DNA of 64,000 nucleotides from Hinthialibacter sp964556895 (GCA_964556895.1 CAZKYC010000013.1:1-64000), one strand, 5' to 3'; positions 18,045-27,706 are shown, counted from the stretch's first letter. Notes: generated from the sequence alone by a model not told the origin. Numbers and translations: made by a program.

Positions 18045-19469
18045 TTACGGAAAGATGCCTTTCTCAAGGTACGACTGGACGATCTTGTGAATCGCATCAA
18101 TGAAGGCGGCGGTGCGCAGATCAATATTCCCGTTGTCTTGATTTTTGGTTTCATGAATGCGCCGATAGGCGTTGATCATGGTGTCTTCAAGCCCGGCGTA
18201 GACCAGGTCTTTTTCGTCAGCGCCGCAGCCGATTTTTTTGATGAGCGACTCGTCTAATTTCTTTCCGGTGGTTTCTTCAAGAATATCAACAATGGTTTGA
18301 TGAAAGCGGTCGTCAAAGCGTTTGGTCATGCGTCCAAAGCGAATGTGTTGAAGATTTTTGATCCATTCAAAATACGAAACGGTCACCCCGCCCGCGTTGA
18401 GATATAAATCGGGCAACACCATCACGCCGGTTTTATGAAGAATCTCGCTGGCTTCTGAGGTAATCGGCCCGTTGGCGGCTTCTGCGACGATCTTGGCTTT
18501 GATGCGGTTGACGTTTTCGATGGTAATCACGCTTTCGAGCGCGGCGGGCAGCAGGATGTCGCATTCCATCTCAAGCGCGCCGTCTTTGTCGTCAACCGTT
18601 TCAGCAGTGGGATAATTTTTGAACGAGCCTTGTTCTTTTCGGTAGTTATAGACATGCTCAGGCGACAGCCCTTCTTCGCGGTAGATAGCGCAATCGTATT
18701 CAATAATGCAGATGATCTTGGCGCCGTGGTCATGCAAAAACTTGGCGGCGTGAAAGCCGACGTTGCCGAACCCTTGAATGACAACCCGCTTGCCTTCGAC
18801 GCCTGTTGTCAAGCCAAGCGCTTCCATGTCTTCTTTGATCTTGCAGGCTTCGCGGATGCCGTAAAACACCCCCAGCCCCGTCGCTTCGGTGCGGCCATGG
18901 ACGCCGCCCATGGTGACGGGCTTTCCGGTCACGCAGCCGACCGCATTCAATTCACCGGGGTTTAGAGTGGCGTAGGTGTCAGCGATCCAGGCCATTTCTT
19001 GGGGCCCGGTGCCGAAGTCCGGCGCGGGCACGTCGACGCCCGGGCCGATAAAATTCTTTTTGTTTAATTCAAAGGTATACCGCCGGGAGATTCTCTCTAA
19101 CTCGTCGGTTGAGTAATTGTGCTTCGAAATTTTCACCCCGCCCTTGGCCCCGCCAAACGGCACGTCAACCACGGCGCATTTATAGGTCATCAGCGCCGCC
19201 AGAGCGGTCACTTCGTCTTCATTGACGTTGGCGGCGAAGCGGATGCCCCCCTTGGTAGGCGAGCGGTGGTGGCTGTGTTCGGCGCGCCAGGCGTGAATGA
19301 CCTCGACCTCGCCGCTGTCACGCTCAAGCGGAAAGGCGAAATGATAGACGCTGTTGCATTGTTTGACCTGTTCGAGCAAGCCTTTTGGGTAAGGCGTAAA
19401 GGCCGCCGCTTTGTCGAAGTTTTTAAGAACCTGTTCGAAAAATGGAACCGGTTTGCTGGGGTGGCTCAT
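18045..19469 (-). CDS. gdhA: Glu/Leu/Phe/Val dehydrogenase, probably glutamate dehydrogenase
   Basis: The enzyme interconverts glutamate and 2-oxoglutarate with NAD(P). The catalytic lysine lies in PFGGAKGGVKI, substrate-binding residues in the SPTKGGIRF segment, GPGVDVPAPDFGTGP carries the second active-site stretch, and the Rossmann fold reads VVIQGFGNVGFHAAKFL. The ATG at 19469 was chosen because GGAGAG lies 7 bases upstream; an earlier in-frame ATG at 19499 lacks a site. At about 474 residues it is longer than the usual 410-450, mainly through an extended C-terminus. Cofactor preference is not readable. Confidence 0.9.
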   Translation of the reverse strand: MSHPSKPVPFFEQVLKNFDKAAAFTPYPKGLLEQVKQCNSVYHFAFPLERDSGEVEVIHAWRAEHSHHRSPTKGGIRFAANVNEDEVTALAALMTYKCAVVDVPFGGAKGGVKISKHNYSTDELERISRRYTFELNKKNFIGPGVDVPAPDFGTGPQEMAWIADTYATLNPGELNAVGCVTGKPVTMGGVHGRTEATGLGVFYGIREACKIKEDMEALGLTTGVEGKRVVIQGFGNVGFHAAKFLHDHGAKIICIIEYDCAIYREEGLSPEHVYNYRKEQGSFKNYPTAETVDDKDGALEMECDILLPAALESVITIENVNRIKAKIVAEAANGPITSEASEILHKTGVMVLPDLYLNAGGVTVSYFEWIKNLQHIRFGRMTKRFDDRFHQTIVDILEETTGKKLDESLIKKIGCGADEKDLVYAGLEDTMINAYRRIHETKNQDNGNIDLRTAAFIDAIHKIVQSYLEKGIFP

Positions 19470-19664
19470 TACACTCTCCATTCCAATCGAGGGCTTCATA
19501 TGTCAGTGATACCGAGTTAAACAGGCAGGGCCCGATGACGATGATTCACGGTGGGTTAATCCCCTGCATGCTGGGCCCAAAAGTGAATAAAGAGTATCTG
19601 TTTTTTAAGATTCTGGAAAGAAAAAAGTAGAAGCCATCTCAAAAAACGATCATTTGCAGCGGGC

Positions 19665-19836
19665 GGCATGGGTACAACTCTGCTCGCTTCAGTGCGGCTC
19701 CGCTTAGAAGCACAGGCGCTTTTAGAGTTGCACCCATGCCTGAATTGGATTGTCTAGTATTGGTATGATGAATCCCTTTTTTTGACCAAATTCCAGGTCA
19801 TCCATCAAGGGAAGTACTCAAATATCGGAAGAACCA
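19665..19836 (+). repeat. Composite repeat, modules B and C
   Basis: Module B palindrome (19665-19740) is followed by 96-bp module C (19741-19836). The whole 172-bp block matches 40954-41125 without length change. The most conserved stretch of C is about 50 bp and includes AATTCCAGGTCATCC and GGGAAGTACTCAAATATCGG. A GCCATCTCAA motif at about 19632 resembles the MITE terminus. It fills most of the gap upstream of the large surface protein and supplies that gene's immediate 5' region. Confidence 0.85.
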
Positions 19837-19846
19837 ACTCTTTTTT

Positions 19847-22800
19847 ATGGGGAGCGCTGTTGACACGATAAAACAGATTGTAGACAATCGTAAAAAACTT
19901 TCTCATCATTGGTTGAAGCCTAAAATGACGTGGCGTCGTTTGAACCGAACAGCACTGCAGCTATGTATGATTGTTTGCGCATACGTTGTTGTCTTTGCGT
20001 ACATTTCATCCATCTATTCAAATTATCAAAAGCCTTCAATCACTCAGCCGTCTGCGTTTACCCCGACGCCGTCAGACACACCCACCCCGTCTCAGGACCC
20101 GACCCAGACAAAAACGCCAACCCTGATCGCAACCTCAACCTCGACGCCGACGCCGACGGCCGTTCCACAACCGACGGCGACCAATACGCCGTTACCGTCG
20201 CCGCCTGTTCCAACAATAATAAACACGCCAACGTCGACGCCTGTTCCAACAATGACAAACACGCCAGCGCCGACAACCACCAATACCCCTCAGCCAACCG
20301 TGACGCCTGAGCCAACCGCTACGCCGACTCTGGCGCCCATTTCTACGACAACTCCAACTGAAACCCATACGCCAAACCCAACAGCCACGGCTGAACCCAC
20401 ACGGAGCCATACGCCGGCCCCGACACAAACTTCGACTCCAACATCAACGCCTGAGCCAACCGAAACGGCGATTCCAACAGTGACCCAGACTCAAACACCG
20501 ACAGCAACTCAAACTCCGACAGCTATACCGACGCCCGTTTTGATTCAAAACCCGCCAATGCTGATTCCTAACCTGCATCCATTGTATGAATTAAAGCGAT
20601 TTGAGACGGTAGCCATTCAGATTAAAGCGTTTGACCCAGACCAGGACGAAATCGCTTTTCGCGTTGAACCAGACGAATATATATTTGGCGTGATCGAAAC
20701 CAATGACCTATTCACTTCAGGGGTCCGTTTTTTTCTCCAATCTAATTTACCCGTGGGAGACTACCAGATCACCATTTCCGCCAGCGACGGCGTATTTGAC
20801 GTTCAGCAAACCTTATCATTTCGCATCTTGGCAGAACCGCCAACGCAGACGCCAGTTCCGACTGTGACTCAAACCAATACGCCAACCATCGAGCCAACGA
20901 GTACGCCTGCTCTTACCCCCTCTTCAACGCCGACGCCAACCCCAACCCCAACCATTTTACCGACTGTGACGCCGACGCTTTCGCCCACAGCGACGGCAAC
21001 TCTTCAGCCGACTCACACGCCAGCGCCAACCATTACGCCGACCGCCGCGCCGACGGTTGAGCCAACAGTTGAGCCAACAGTTGAGCCAACGATGACAGCC
21101 GCGCCGCCACAGCCTCCCGTGATCCAGCGTTTGCCTGACTTGCGAATTTTGATTGATGAAACTGGCCAGCCGTTACTTGATTTGGATGACTACGCGCTTG
21201 ATCGCCTTACACAGAGACAGAACCTGGCCTGGAACGCGCGGCCCTTGTCAGACGGCTTGCGCCTGTCGATTGACGGTGGCAACCAATTGTATGTAGAAGC
21301 GCCAAAGCGCGTAGGGAAATACAAAGCGCGGTTGACGCTTTCAGATAACCACAATCAGGCGATGCAGGAGATCACCATAAAAATTTCGAGTTTCAGGATG
21401 GGCGGCTTCTTGCGCCTGCCGCCCATTGGGTTGGGGGTGAATGAGAGATACATCACGCCGTATTCATTGTTTGATTCCATACAGCCGCCTGACTTCCCAA
21501 TCAGCGAGATCGACTGGCAAATCACCGAACCACTACCAGTTGGCATTGAACAGATGCGCATTCTTGATGATGGGCGAGTCGAGATTATTGTTGGAGAAAA
21601 CCCGCCAACACGACCAATACCACTGCCAATACTGGCGAAGCGCGTCGTTCGTCCGGCCCCGACGCCAACACCGCTTATCCCCACGCCAAGCGTGACGCCA
21701 ACGACAAGGCCAACGCCGCCAACTCCGACCCCGGTGATCATAGCGCAGGCCTGCGGCCGCGAGTTGGCGTTTTCAAAAACGCTCGAAATCGAAGTTGGCG
21801 CTCAACCCTATGAAATGGTGTGGGCGGACGCCAACGGCGACGCGCGCCTCGATTATTTGGTGGCGAATTATGGCGAGTCGACCGCGTCGTTATTACTTAG
21901 TAATGAAAACGGCTCATTCACCAAACAGGATTTGCAAAGCGGCGACGGCTGTTTGAATGTTGGGTTAGATGATCTTAACGAAGACGGGCTTGTCGATGTG
22001 ATCTTACTCGGCGGGTATGACTCAACCATCACTTACTACCAGGCGAACGAACATGGCTTTGATGAGCCGATCACACTCACCCTGCCCGAAATAATCTATC
22101 TCCCTGAAGAGCGCATTGAGCGGTCGCGCATTCGCTTAATCACCACCGGCAGGTTTTTTGAAGACCAGCCTAAATCGCTCGTTGTGGCGCTATCGAATAT
22201 TACGGTGTTTTATCAACTCGAAAACAACTCATTCAAGATGGTGCACAGCAAGGCTGCCCCATTTTTCTACACCCAAATATCTGCGGTTGATTTGAACGGA
22301 GACGGGGTAGATGAATTGGCCGCGGCTCACGCCGACCCAGAACGGATTCTTTTGTTTCATTTTAAAAATAACAGAATGGGCTTGCGAAGCGACCACTCGC
22401 TCAGCGTCGACTTCTTCGGGAATGATCCCCAAGACATTCTCACGGCTGATATTAATTTAGACGGGCTGCCTGACATCGCCGCACTGACCTTTAATCGAGA
22501 AATCCACACCCTGCTTAGCCCACATTATGCACCATCGATTTTTCAAGAGCCTGTTTCGCTTGTCGTGAATGATTTTGACGCGGGCGACTTTGACCGCGAC
22601 GGCGAGATCGAATATCTCCTCGCCGGGTTTGACGTTAACACACAACAGAGTTCGCTGGCGGTGGTGTGTGGAGACGGCCGCGCGGCGTTTTCGACTGTCA
22701 TCCCGGTCCCGGTCCCGCAAGCGTTCCCGGTTGGGCAAGAATTTAACATCGCCTCAACCGACTTTAACAACGATGGGTGGGACGACGCGGTTTTATTGGA

Positions 22801-22855
22801 CAGCGTCGCCAATCGGCTGGTTTTTTTCGCCAATGTGAGTCAGAACAACCAATGA
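19847..22855 (+). CDS. Large membrane-anchored Thr/Pro-rich surface protein with FG-GAP/VCBS repeats
   Basis: A 1002-residue protein with a single membrane helix near 36-57, after a basic N-terminus (signal-anchor topology). Outside it has two long Thr/Pro/Ser linkers (about 62-237 and 333-417) made of repeating TPTPTATP-like units. Between and after them are two Ig/cadherin-like domains (about 240-330, with FDPDQDEIAFRVEPDEY, and 425-515). The last 350 residues hold FG-GAP/VCBS-type repeats, each marked by a calcium-type loop such as DANGDARLDYL, DLNEDGLVDVI, DLNGDGVDELA, DINLDGLPDIA and DFNNDGWDDAVL. It is probably an adhesin or matrix-binding protein. An internal ATG at 19924 is an alternative start. 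Confidence 0.8.
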   Translation: MGSAVDTIKQIVDNRKKLSHHWLKPKMTWRRLNRTALQLCMIVCAYVVVFAYISSIYSNYQKPSITQPSAFTPTPSDTPTPSQDPTQTKTPTLIATSTSTPTPTAVPQPTATNTPLPSPPVPTIINTPTSTPVPTMTNTPAPTTTNTPQPTVTPEPTATPTLAPISTTTPTETHTPNPTATAEPTRSHTPAPTQTSTPTSTPEPTETAIPTVTQTQTPTATQTPTAIPTPVLIQNPPMLIPNLHPLYELKRFETVAIQIKAFDPDQDEIAFRVEPDEYIFGVIETNDLFTSGVRFFLQSNLPVGDYQITISASDGVFDVQQTLSFRILAEPPTQTPVPTVTQTNTPTIEPTSTPALTPSSTPTPTPTPTILPTVTPTLSPTATATLQPTHTPAPTITPTAAPTVEPTVEPTVEPTMTAAPPQPPVIQRLPDLRILIDETGQPLLDLDDYALDRLTQRQNLAWNARPLSDGLRLSIDGGNQLYVEAPKRVGKYKARLTLSDNHNQAMQEITIKISSFRMGGFLRLPPIGLGVNERYITPYSLFDSIQPPDFPISEIDWQITEPLPVGIEQMRILDDGRVEIIVGENPPTRPIPLPILAKRVVRPAPTPTPLIPTPSVTPTTRPTPPTPTPVIIAQACGRELAFSKTLEIEVGAQPYEMVWADANGDARLDYLVANYGESTASLLLSNENGSFTKQDLQSGDGCLNVGLDDLNEDGLVDVILLGGYDSTITYYQANEHGFDEPITLTLPEIIYLPEERIERSRIRLITTGRFFEDQPKSLVVALSNITVFYQLENNSFKMVHSKAAPFFYTQISAVDLNGDGVDELAAAHADPERILLFHFKNNRMGLRSDHSLSVDFFGNDPQDILTADINLDGLPDIAALTFNREIHTLLSPHYAPSIFQEPVSLVVNDFDAGDFDRDGEIEYLLAGFDVNTQQSSLAVVCGDGRAAFSTVIPVPVPQAFPVGQEFNIASTDFNNDGWDDAVLLDSVANRLVFFANVSQNNQ

Positions 22856-22913
22856 GCGGCTTCGAGAAGCGGGCCTCGTCTGTACAATGAGTGAATGAAG
22901 AAGGGCTTTCCTT

Positions 22914-23822
22914 ATGAATGATGAACACCGCTCGGGATTCGTTGCGCTCATTGGCCGCCCCAATGTCGGCAAGTCGACGCTGTTAAACGGCATGTTAGAC
23001 CACAAACTGGCGGCGGTGTCGCCGCACGCCCAAACCACGCGCAACCGCATTTTCGGCATCTTCGACCGCACCAACTGTCAGATTATCTTTCAAGACACGC
23101 CTGGCATCCTCGAACCCAAAGACAAGATGCATGACTTCATGCTTCTTGAAGCAGGCGCCGCGCTGGACGATTGTGACTTGGCGGTCTGGATTATCGACGG
23201 CCTCAAAGGCCTGACCGAAGCCGAGCGCACGCTGACCATGAAAGCGCTGAAAGGCCGCAGCATCCCGCTGGTCGTTGTCTTCAACAAGATGGACGCTGTG
23301 CCCATGGAACAACGCGAGAAATTTCACGAGTACGAACAAGAAATTAGCGAACTCAAACCGGTCAACACCCATTACATCGCGGCGCTTCACTACGACGGCG
23401 TCGAAGTGTTGCTGAATGACATCATCTCGCGGATGCCCCATGGTCCGAAGTTCTACCCGTCCGAACAACTCAGCGACCGCACCCAACGATTTTTTGTCGA
23501 AGAAACCATTCGCGAAAAAGCGTTTTTATTATTGAGAGATGAATTGCCCTACTCGCTGGCCGTGAAGATTGAAACAATGAAAGAGCGCGACAACGGCGTT
23601 ACCTACATCCAAGCCGCGCTGCATGTCGAGCGCGATTCACAAAAAGGCATCGTTTTGGGCAAACGCGGCGCCATGATAAAAGACATCGGCGCCCAGGCGC
23701 GTGAAGAACTCGAACAGATGCTTGAATGCAAAGTGTTCTTAGAACTTTGGGTCAAAGTGACCCCCAAATGGAGAAAACAGCCCAGCCGCCTGCGTGAGTT
23801 TGGCTATACCGACAGGGACTAA
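22914..23822 (+). CDS. era: GTPase Era
   Basis: Era binds the 3' end of 16S rRNA and helps 30S maturation. The 302-residue chain has G1 GRPNVGKS at 14-21, G3 DTPG, G4 NKMD, and a C-terminal KH domain with the motif GIVLGKRGAMIKDIGAQ. The length is standard. It is preceded by the surface protein with a 58-bp gap; a shared transcript is possible but functionally arbitrary. Confidence 0.96.
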   Translation: MNDEHRSGFVALIGRPNVGKSTLLNGMLDHKLAAVSPHAQTTRNRIFGIFDRTNCQIIFQDTPGILEPKDKMHDFMLLEAGAALDDCDLAVWIIDGLKGLTEAERTLTMKALKGRSIPLVVVFNKMDAVPMEQREKFHEYEQEISELKPVNTHYIAALHYDGVEVLLNDIISRMPHGPKFYPSEQLSDRTQRFFVEETIREKAFLLLRDELPYSLAVKIETMKERDNGVTYIQAALHVERDSQKGIVLGKRGAMIKDIGAQAREELEQMLECKVFLELWVKVTPKWRKQPSRLREFGYTDRD

Positions 23823-23922
23823 ACCGCTTTATTTTCTTCGCTTACCTGCCCTAAAGTTATCTTGTTGAAATATATAGCCCTAGAGCACGCAGCTTTACAG
23901 ACACCCAAACTAGGCAGGTGGT

Positions 23923-23973
23923 ACGTTTTAAACGATTAAAACGTATTGACAAGCGCATGATTTTCTCTAGACT
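23923..23973 (+). promoter_or_regulatory. Putative promoter with adjacent palindromic operator
   Basis: A palindrome, ACGTTTTAA-4-TTAAAACGT at 23923-23944, abuts a TTGACA box at 23946-23951. A TAGACT box at 23968-23973 gives 16-bp spacing. The pair would drive the pilin-like gene at 24050. The palindrome could bind a repressor or activator; this is inference. The remaining gap upstream shows no gene. Confidence 0.5.
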
Positions 23974-24049
23974 TTAAGTAGTAGATTGGTTGAATACACC
24001 GAGTGATAAGAGGGCATAACGCGCCATAAAAGTCACGGGGAGGTGACGG

Positions 24050-24634
24050 GTGCCCATCAAGCCAGCATTCTCCGCAATCGAATTGTTGTTAGTTGCGGGA
24101 ATCACTGCGATTTTAGTTGCTATCGCGGTTCCAGGTTATCTTGACGCCAAAGTGCGCGCCGAGGTAGTCGACGTGCGGGTGTCGCTAAACCAAATCAGCA
24201 ACGCGCTGCTTCAATACCACCTCGAACACAGCGACTTTCCTGAGTCACCTACATACGATAACCCAAAACCGCTTAATCGTCTGATCAAAACCGAACTTCT
24301 CACCCAAGAACCAACTGACCGTTTCAAACAAGGTCTGTCTGGAATTGGCGGTTTATACGCCAATTCGGTGCTTGGGTATGATTATGTGAACCCGTCTGAC
24401 AAGCGCTTTAACTACTTTCACGCATCAAACATGGCAAAAACGTCTGGCAATAGCGCCTTCCGTACCAATAAGTATTGGTTCATGCACAGCATCGGCCCCG
24501 ACCAGACCGACTATCGCGATGAAGGCCTGGGCCGCTTGTCTGGCGTCGGCAACGAACTGGGCGTGGTCGAGTATGACCCCACCAACGGCACCTTTAGCCT
24601 AGGCGAGATCACCCGCACCCAGATTGGCGGGTAA
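24050..24634 (+). CDS. Type II secretion/type IV pilin-like protein (GspG-like)
   Basis: A 194-residue prepilin starts with GTG after a very strong GGGGAGGTGA site. The prepilin peptidase region reads A-FSAIELLLVAGITAILVAI: Glu5 of the mature chain is kept but the residue before the cut is Ala instead of Gly. The hydrophobic helix spans about 8-30. Near the C-terminus SIGPDQTDYRDEG resembles the calcium-loop region of GspG pseudopilins and matches SSWGPDQQDGLGSG in the second pilin of this window (39459). A strong terminator follows, so it is monocistronic. Its role in secretion or pilus formation cannot be separated from sequence alone. Confidence 0.8.
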   Translation: MPIKPAFSAIELLLVAGITAILVAIAVPGYLDAKVRAEVVDVRVSLNQISNALLQYHLEHSDFPESPTYDNPKPLNRLIKTELLTQEPTDRFKQGLSGIGGLYANSVLGYDYVNPSDKRFNYFHASNMAKTSGNSAFRTNKYWFMHSIGPDQTDYRDEGLGRLSGVGNELGVVEYDPTNGTFSLGEITRTQIGG

Positions 24635-24657
24635 CAGAAACACAACGAAAGTCTTGT

Positions 24658-24690
24658 AAGCCGCCGGGCGAACGCCTCGCGGCTTTTTTT
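24658..24690 (+). terminator. Rho-independent terminator
   Basis: AAGCCGC at 24658-24664 pairs with GCGGCTT at 24679-24685, with an inner GGCG/CGCC pairing, followed by a seven-T run. It ends the pilin-like gene's transcript just before the hydrolase gene. Confidence 0.88.
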
Positions 24691-24712
24691 ATTCTTGGTT
24701 GAGGACAACACC

Positions 24713-25336
24713 ATGCTACAAACCATCACCCTGGCCGTCGGGCCGCTGCAGTCAAATTGTTACCTGTTGTATGACGACGAAACCAATGATGCCGCGATCA
24801 TCGACCCTGGCGCGGACGGCGAACGCATCGAAGCGGTCATCAGCGAACATGCCCTTAATCCGCTCTTGATTCTCAATACCCACGGACACGGCGACCATAT
24901 CGCGGCAAATCGGCATGTCAAAGAGTTGTATAACGTTCCGTTGATGATTCACGCTGGCGACGCGCCCATGTTGACCGACCCTCAACAGAATTTGTCTCAT
25001 TTCATGGGCGTCCCCATCACATCGCCCGCCGCCGACCGGCAGTTAAATGATGGAGACGAACTCGAATTCGGCGAGCGAACCATCAAAACCTATCACACCC
25101 CGGGGCACAGCCCGGGCGGCGTATCGTTTCATATCGAAAACTACTTATTCGTCGGCGACGCCCTGTTTAAGGAATCGGTCGGGCGCTCTGACCTGCCGGG
25201 CGCGTCGCATGAAGTCTTGATCGAAGCCATTCGCAGTCAACTCCTGGTCTTACCAGACGATACTATTGTGTATCCGGGCCACGGGCCGTCGACCACCATC
25301 GGCGGCGAAAAACAAAATAACCCGTTTTTGGTTTAG
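24713..25336 (+). CDS. Metallo-beta-lactamase-fold hydrolase (glyoxalase II-like)
   Basis: This 207-residue protein starts at an ATG with GAGG 8 bases upstream; an in-frame TTG 18 bases earlier lacks a site. It has the MBL metal motif THGHGDHI (residues 57-64, HxHxDH), a second histidine in HTPGHSPGG, an aspartate in FVGDALF, and the last histidine in YPGHGPST. Members of this short subgroup act as hydroxyacylglutathione hydrolase-like enzymes or on related thioesters. It is single and has no partner gene for a definite substrate. Confidence 0.87.
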   Translation: MLQTITLAVGPLQSNCYLLYDDETNDAAIIDPGADGERIEAVISEHALNPLLILNTHGHGDHIAANRHVKELYNVPLMIHAGDAPMLTDPQQNLSHFMGVPITSPAADRQLNDGDELEFGERTIKTYHTPGHSPGGVSFHIENYLFVGDALFKESVGRSDLPGASHEVLIEAIRSQLLVLPDDTIVYPGHGPSTTIGGEKQNNPFLV

Positions 25337-25376
25337 ATGACGAATCTACATTCAAAAAAACTATTACAGGTAGTCC

Positions 25377-25562
25377 GGTGGGCTGCTTCGCGAGCCCACC
25401 CTACCCGCTTTACCTGGGGAGGGCGAGGCTCCCGCCGAGCCGAGGCGAATCAGCGCCTCACGAATGCCCCCCTTTTTAAGGGGAGCGGCGTCACAGACGC
25501 CGGGGGGATCCATCTATCTCAACCAACCCCCACCCAGCCTCCCCCATCTTGGGGGAGGGGCA
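25377..25562. repeat. Cluster of intergenic palindromes
   Basis: Several palindromes follow one another: GGTGGGCT...AGCCCACC at 25377-25400, a GGGAGGGCGAGGCTCCC unit near 25420, a compound CCCCCC...GGGGGG unit at 25467-25507 enclosing CGGCGT/ACGCCG, and CCTCCCCC-ATCTT-GGGGGAGG near 25540. The first and third types recur in the same order in both copies of the 182-bp repeat at 46628 and 46911. No gene is seen in this gap. Confidence 0.75.
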
Positions 25563-25596
25563 ACACTGCAATCCTCAACAAAGTTGATTCAACAAC

Positions 25597-26532
25597 ATGA
25601 ATCAACTATTAGCCGCTGCCAAACCCAAACCCATTAACCGCTATGCGCGGGAGTTTCTCGACCATCTGCGCCTAGAGCGCGGTTCGGCCAAAGCAACGGT
25701 CGACGCCTACCGCCGCGACCTGACTCAACACATCAACGCGCTCGAAGAGCAACAAATTGCGTTCCCGGAAGGCGTAACCTGTGAGGCGGTGTCGCATTTC
25801 TTTGACGCTCTTCTCATCGAAGGCGCGCGCCCCTCGACCCTGGCGCGTAAGACCTCGGCGTTGCGGCGCTTTTATCAATACCTGGTTCAAGAACAATACA
25901 TCAGCGAAGACCCGACCCGCCTGCTGCGCCGCTCCAGCGCGCCCAAGCGGTTTAAGGGGGCGCTGACAGCCGATGAGATGCAGCGGTTGATCGACGCCAC
26001 CGAACAAGAGCGCGACGACGCCTTGCGCCTACGCGACCGCGCCATGATTGAGTTGCTCTACGCCACTGGGCTGCGCGTGTCGGAACTGTTGAACCTGCGC
26101 CCCGGCGACCTGAATTTTCAGTTTCGATTTTTGCGCACCGTCGGCAAAGGCGACAAAGAACGCCTGGCGCCCTTTCATGAAGAAGCCGCCCGCAAGATCA
26201 CCGACTACCTCGAACAGGGCCGTCCGGTGTTGTGTGAAGTGAATGACGGCGAAACGCTGTTCGTTAACCGTTTTGGCAAGAAGTTAAGCCGTATGGGGTT
26301 TTGGAAGATCCTCAGAAAATACGCCCTCTTGGCGGGCATCACCGCCGAACTGACGCCGCACACTTTGCGCCATACCTTCGCCACCCACATGCTTGCGAAC
26401 GGCGCTGACCTGCGTTCGCTTCAGGAACTGCTGGGCCACGCCAGCATCAACACCACCGAAATCTATACCCACCTCGACGAACGCCGCATGTCAGAACTAC
26501 ACCAGCAATTTCACCCAAGAAACCGGAAGTAA
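25597..26532 (+). CDS. xerD: Tyrosine recombinase XerD/XerC
   Basis: The 311-residue recombinase has an N-terminal SAM-like core-binding domain (15-100) and a catalytic domain with all expected residues: Arg160 (ATGLRVSELL), Lys184 (GKGDKER), His255 and Arg258 (HTLRHTFATH), His281 (LLGHAS) and Tyr290 (EIYTH). These match Xer proteins that resolve chromosome dimers at dif, rather than phage integrases. No dif-like site was identified in the window. XerC versus XerD cannot be decided with certainty. Confidence 0.92.
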   Translation: MNQLLAAAKPKPINRYAREFLDHLRLERGSAKATVDAYRRDLTQHINALEEQQIAFPEGVTCEAVSHFFDALLIEGARPSTLARKTSALRRFYQYLVQEQYISEDPTRLLRRSSAPKRFKGALTADEMQRLIDATEQERDDALRLRDRAMIELLYATGLRVSELLNLRPGDLNFQFRFLRTVGKGDKERLAPFHEEAARKITDYLEQGRPVLCEVNDGETLFVNRFGKKLSRMGFWKILRKYALLAGITAELTPHTLRHTFATHMLANGADLRSLQELLGHASINTTEIYTHLDERRMSELHQQFHPRNRK

Positions 26533-26545
26533 CTACAGACAAACG

Positions 26546-27706
26546 CTATGTTTTGCGAAAGGGCAAAAACGCGAGGATGGTTTCGGGTTTTGGCCGATAC
26601 CCTTTCTCCGTTTTTTCGACAATTTCCATTTTAATCAATTCATTTAAATCACGCCAAATCACCATTTCTTTTTTCGTTGCATACATTCGGGCGACGGCTG
26701 GACTGATATCTTTAATTTTTGATAAGGGCACTTCTTCAGAGAAGTTACATAAATCATACGCCAATTGTTTGCGTCTGCGTTTCACTTTGGTTTGTTGGTC
26801 TAAAAAACTTTGGTGAATATAATTTAACCAAGCAACATGGAGTTGTTGACGACGAATCAAAGCCAGTTGTTCTTTCAACCCATCAACAAACCCCTGAACC
26901 GCATAGTGTATAAACGGAACAAGGTCGCCGCCGCTCCGGCTGGTCTTGTCTAATTCTCGGTAGTATTTGGTCCGTGTTTGATTGTAATGGTTACTTAAAA
27001 GTTGCGCCGCTGGGGCTGGCACTCCACTTTCAAGCAATATTTGAAATTCGAGCAATCTCGCTGTTCTTCCGTTCCCGTCGCCAAATGGGTGGATCCAAGC
27101 GATATAAATATGGGCAATAATCGCTTTGAGAATTCCATAAACAATTGCTAATTCATCATCGGCTTTAAATTCAGGCCCATTTAGCCAATCACAAAGATTG
27201 TCAATGAGTTGTTTGCAATGTTTCGCGTCGGGAGCGCGATAATTCCCGACCCCAACTTCATGCAATCGAAACGGCCCTGGGGTTACCTCTTCTTTTCCAT
27301 CAAGTTTATGAAGCACTTTCGCGTTATAACTTTGAATTAACGCCGAATCTATCGTAATTGCCGCCTCTGGGCTTTGAATTAGACCTTCTTTGATTGTATT
27401 ACAGGCGCCAATCACGTTATCAACTTCTTGGCCTAAATATTCTTTGGATTGAGGCAGCGGTTTGGGATCGTCAATTCGATCCTTAACTTCTTCAAACGAC
27501 AATGTGTTTCCCTCAATCGCCGTGGTTGCTTGAACGCCCTTCGCGAGGTAAATCTGATGCAGTTCTTTTGCTACATTGGGTCGTAAAGGAACACCAGCGA
27601 TATGTTCACACTTTGATTTTGCTTCTCCTAAGTCCATCCACAATTTGGGCGGCGCTTCATTTAATTGAAGTGTAAACGTAATCCATGGAAACTTTTTAGA
27701 AGTCAT
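26546..27706 (-). CDS. Fic-domain protein (AMP transferase-like), class II
   Basis: A 386-residue Fic protein with a full active-site motif, HPFGDGNGRTAR, at 206-217, where His206 acts in transfer of AMP or another nucleotide. An inhibitory helix motif of the [ST]xxxE[GN] type occurs at 61-66 (TTAIEG) before the Fic core, as in class II self-inhibited proteins. The C-terminal 100 residues look like a winged helix. It stands alone, with no separate antitoxin. The AT-rich upstream region has ATAAACGA repeats that could be operators. Target proteins are unknown. Confidence 0.88.
   Translation of the reverse strand: MTSKKFPWITFTLQLNEAPPKLWMDLGEAKSKCEHIAGVPLRPNVAKELHQIYLAKGVQATTAIEGNTLSFEEVKDRIDDPKPLPQSKEYLGQEVDNVIGACNTIKEGLIQSPEAAITIDSALIQSYNAKVLHKLDGKEEVTPGPFRLHEVGVGNYRAPDAKHCKQLIDNLCDWLNGPEFKADDELAIVYGILKAIIAHIYIAWIHPFGDGNGRTARLLEFQILLESGVPAPAAQLLSNHYNQTRTKYYRELDKTSRSGGDLVPFIHYAVQGFVDGLKEQLALIRRQQLHVAWLNYIHQSFLDQQTKVKRRRKQLAYDLCNFSEEVPLSKIKDISPAVARMYATKKEMVIWRDLNELIKMEIVEKTEKGYRPKPETILAFLPFRKT

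Noticed and set aside
20060..20560. Repetitive DNA resembling a CRISPR or tandem-repeat array
   Set aside because: It encodes Thr/Pro-rich linkers in the surface protein; units vary in length and there are no regular spacers.
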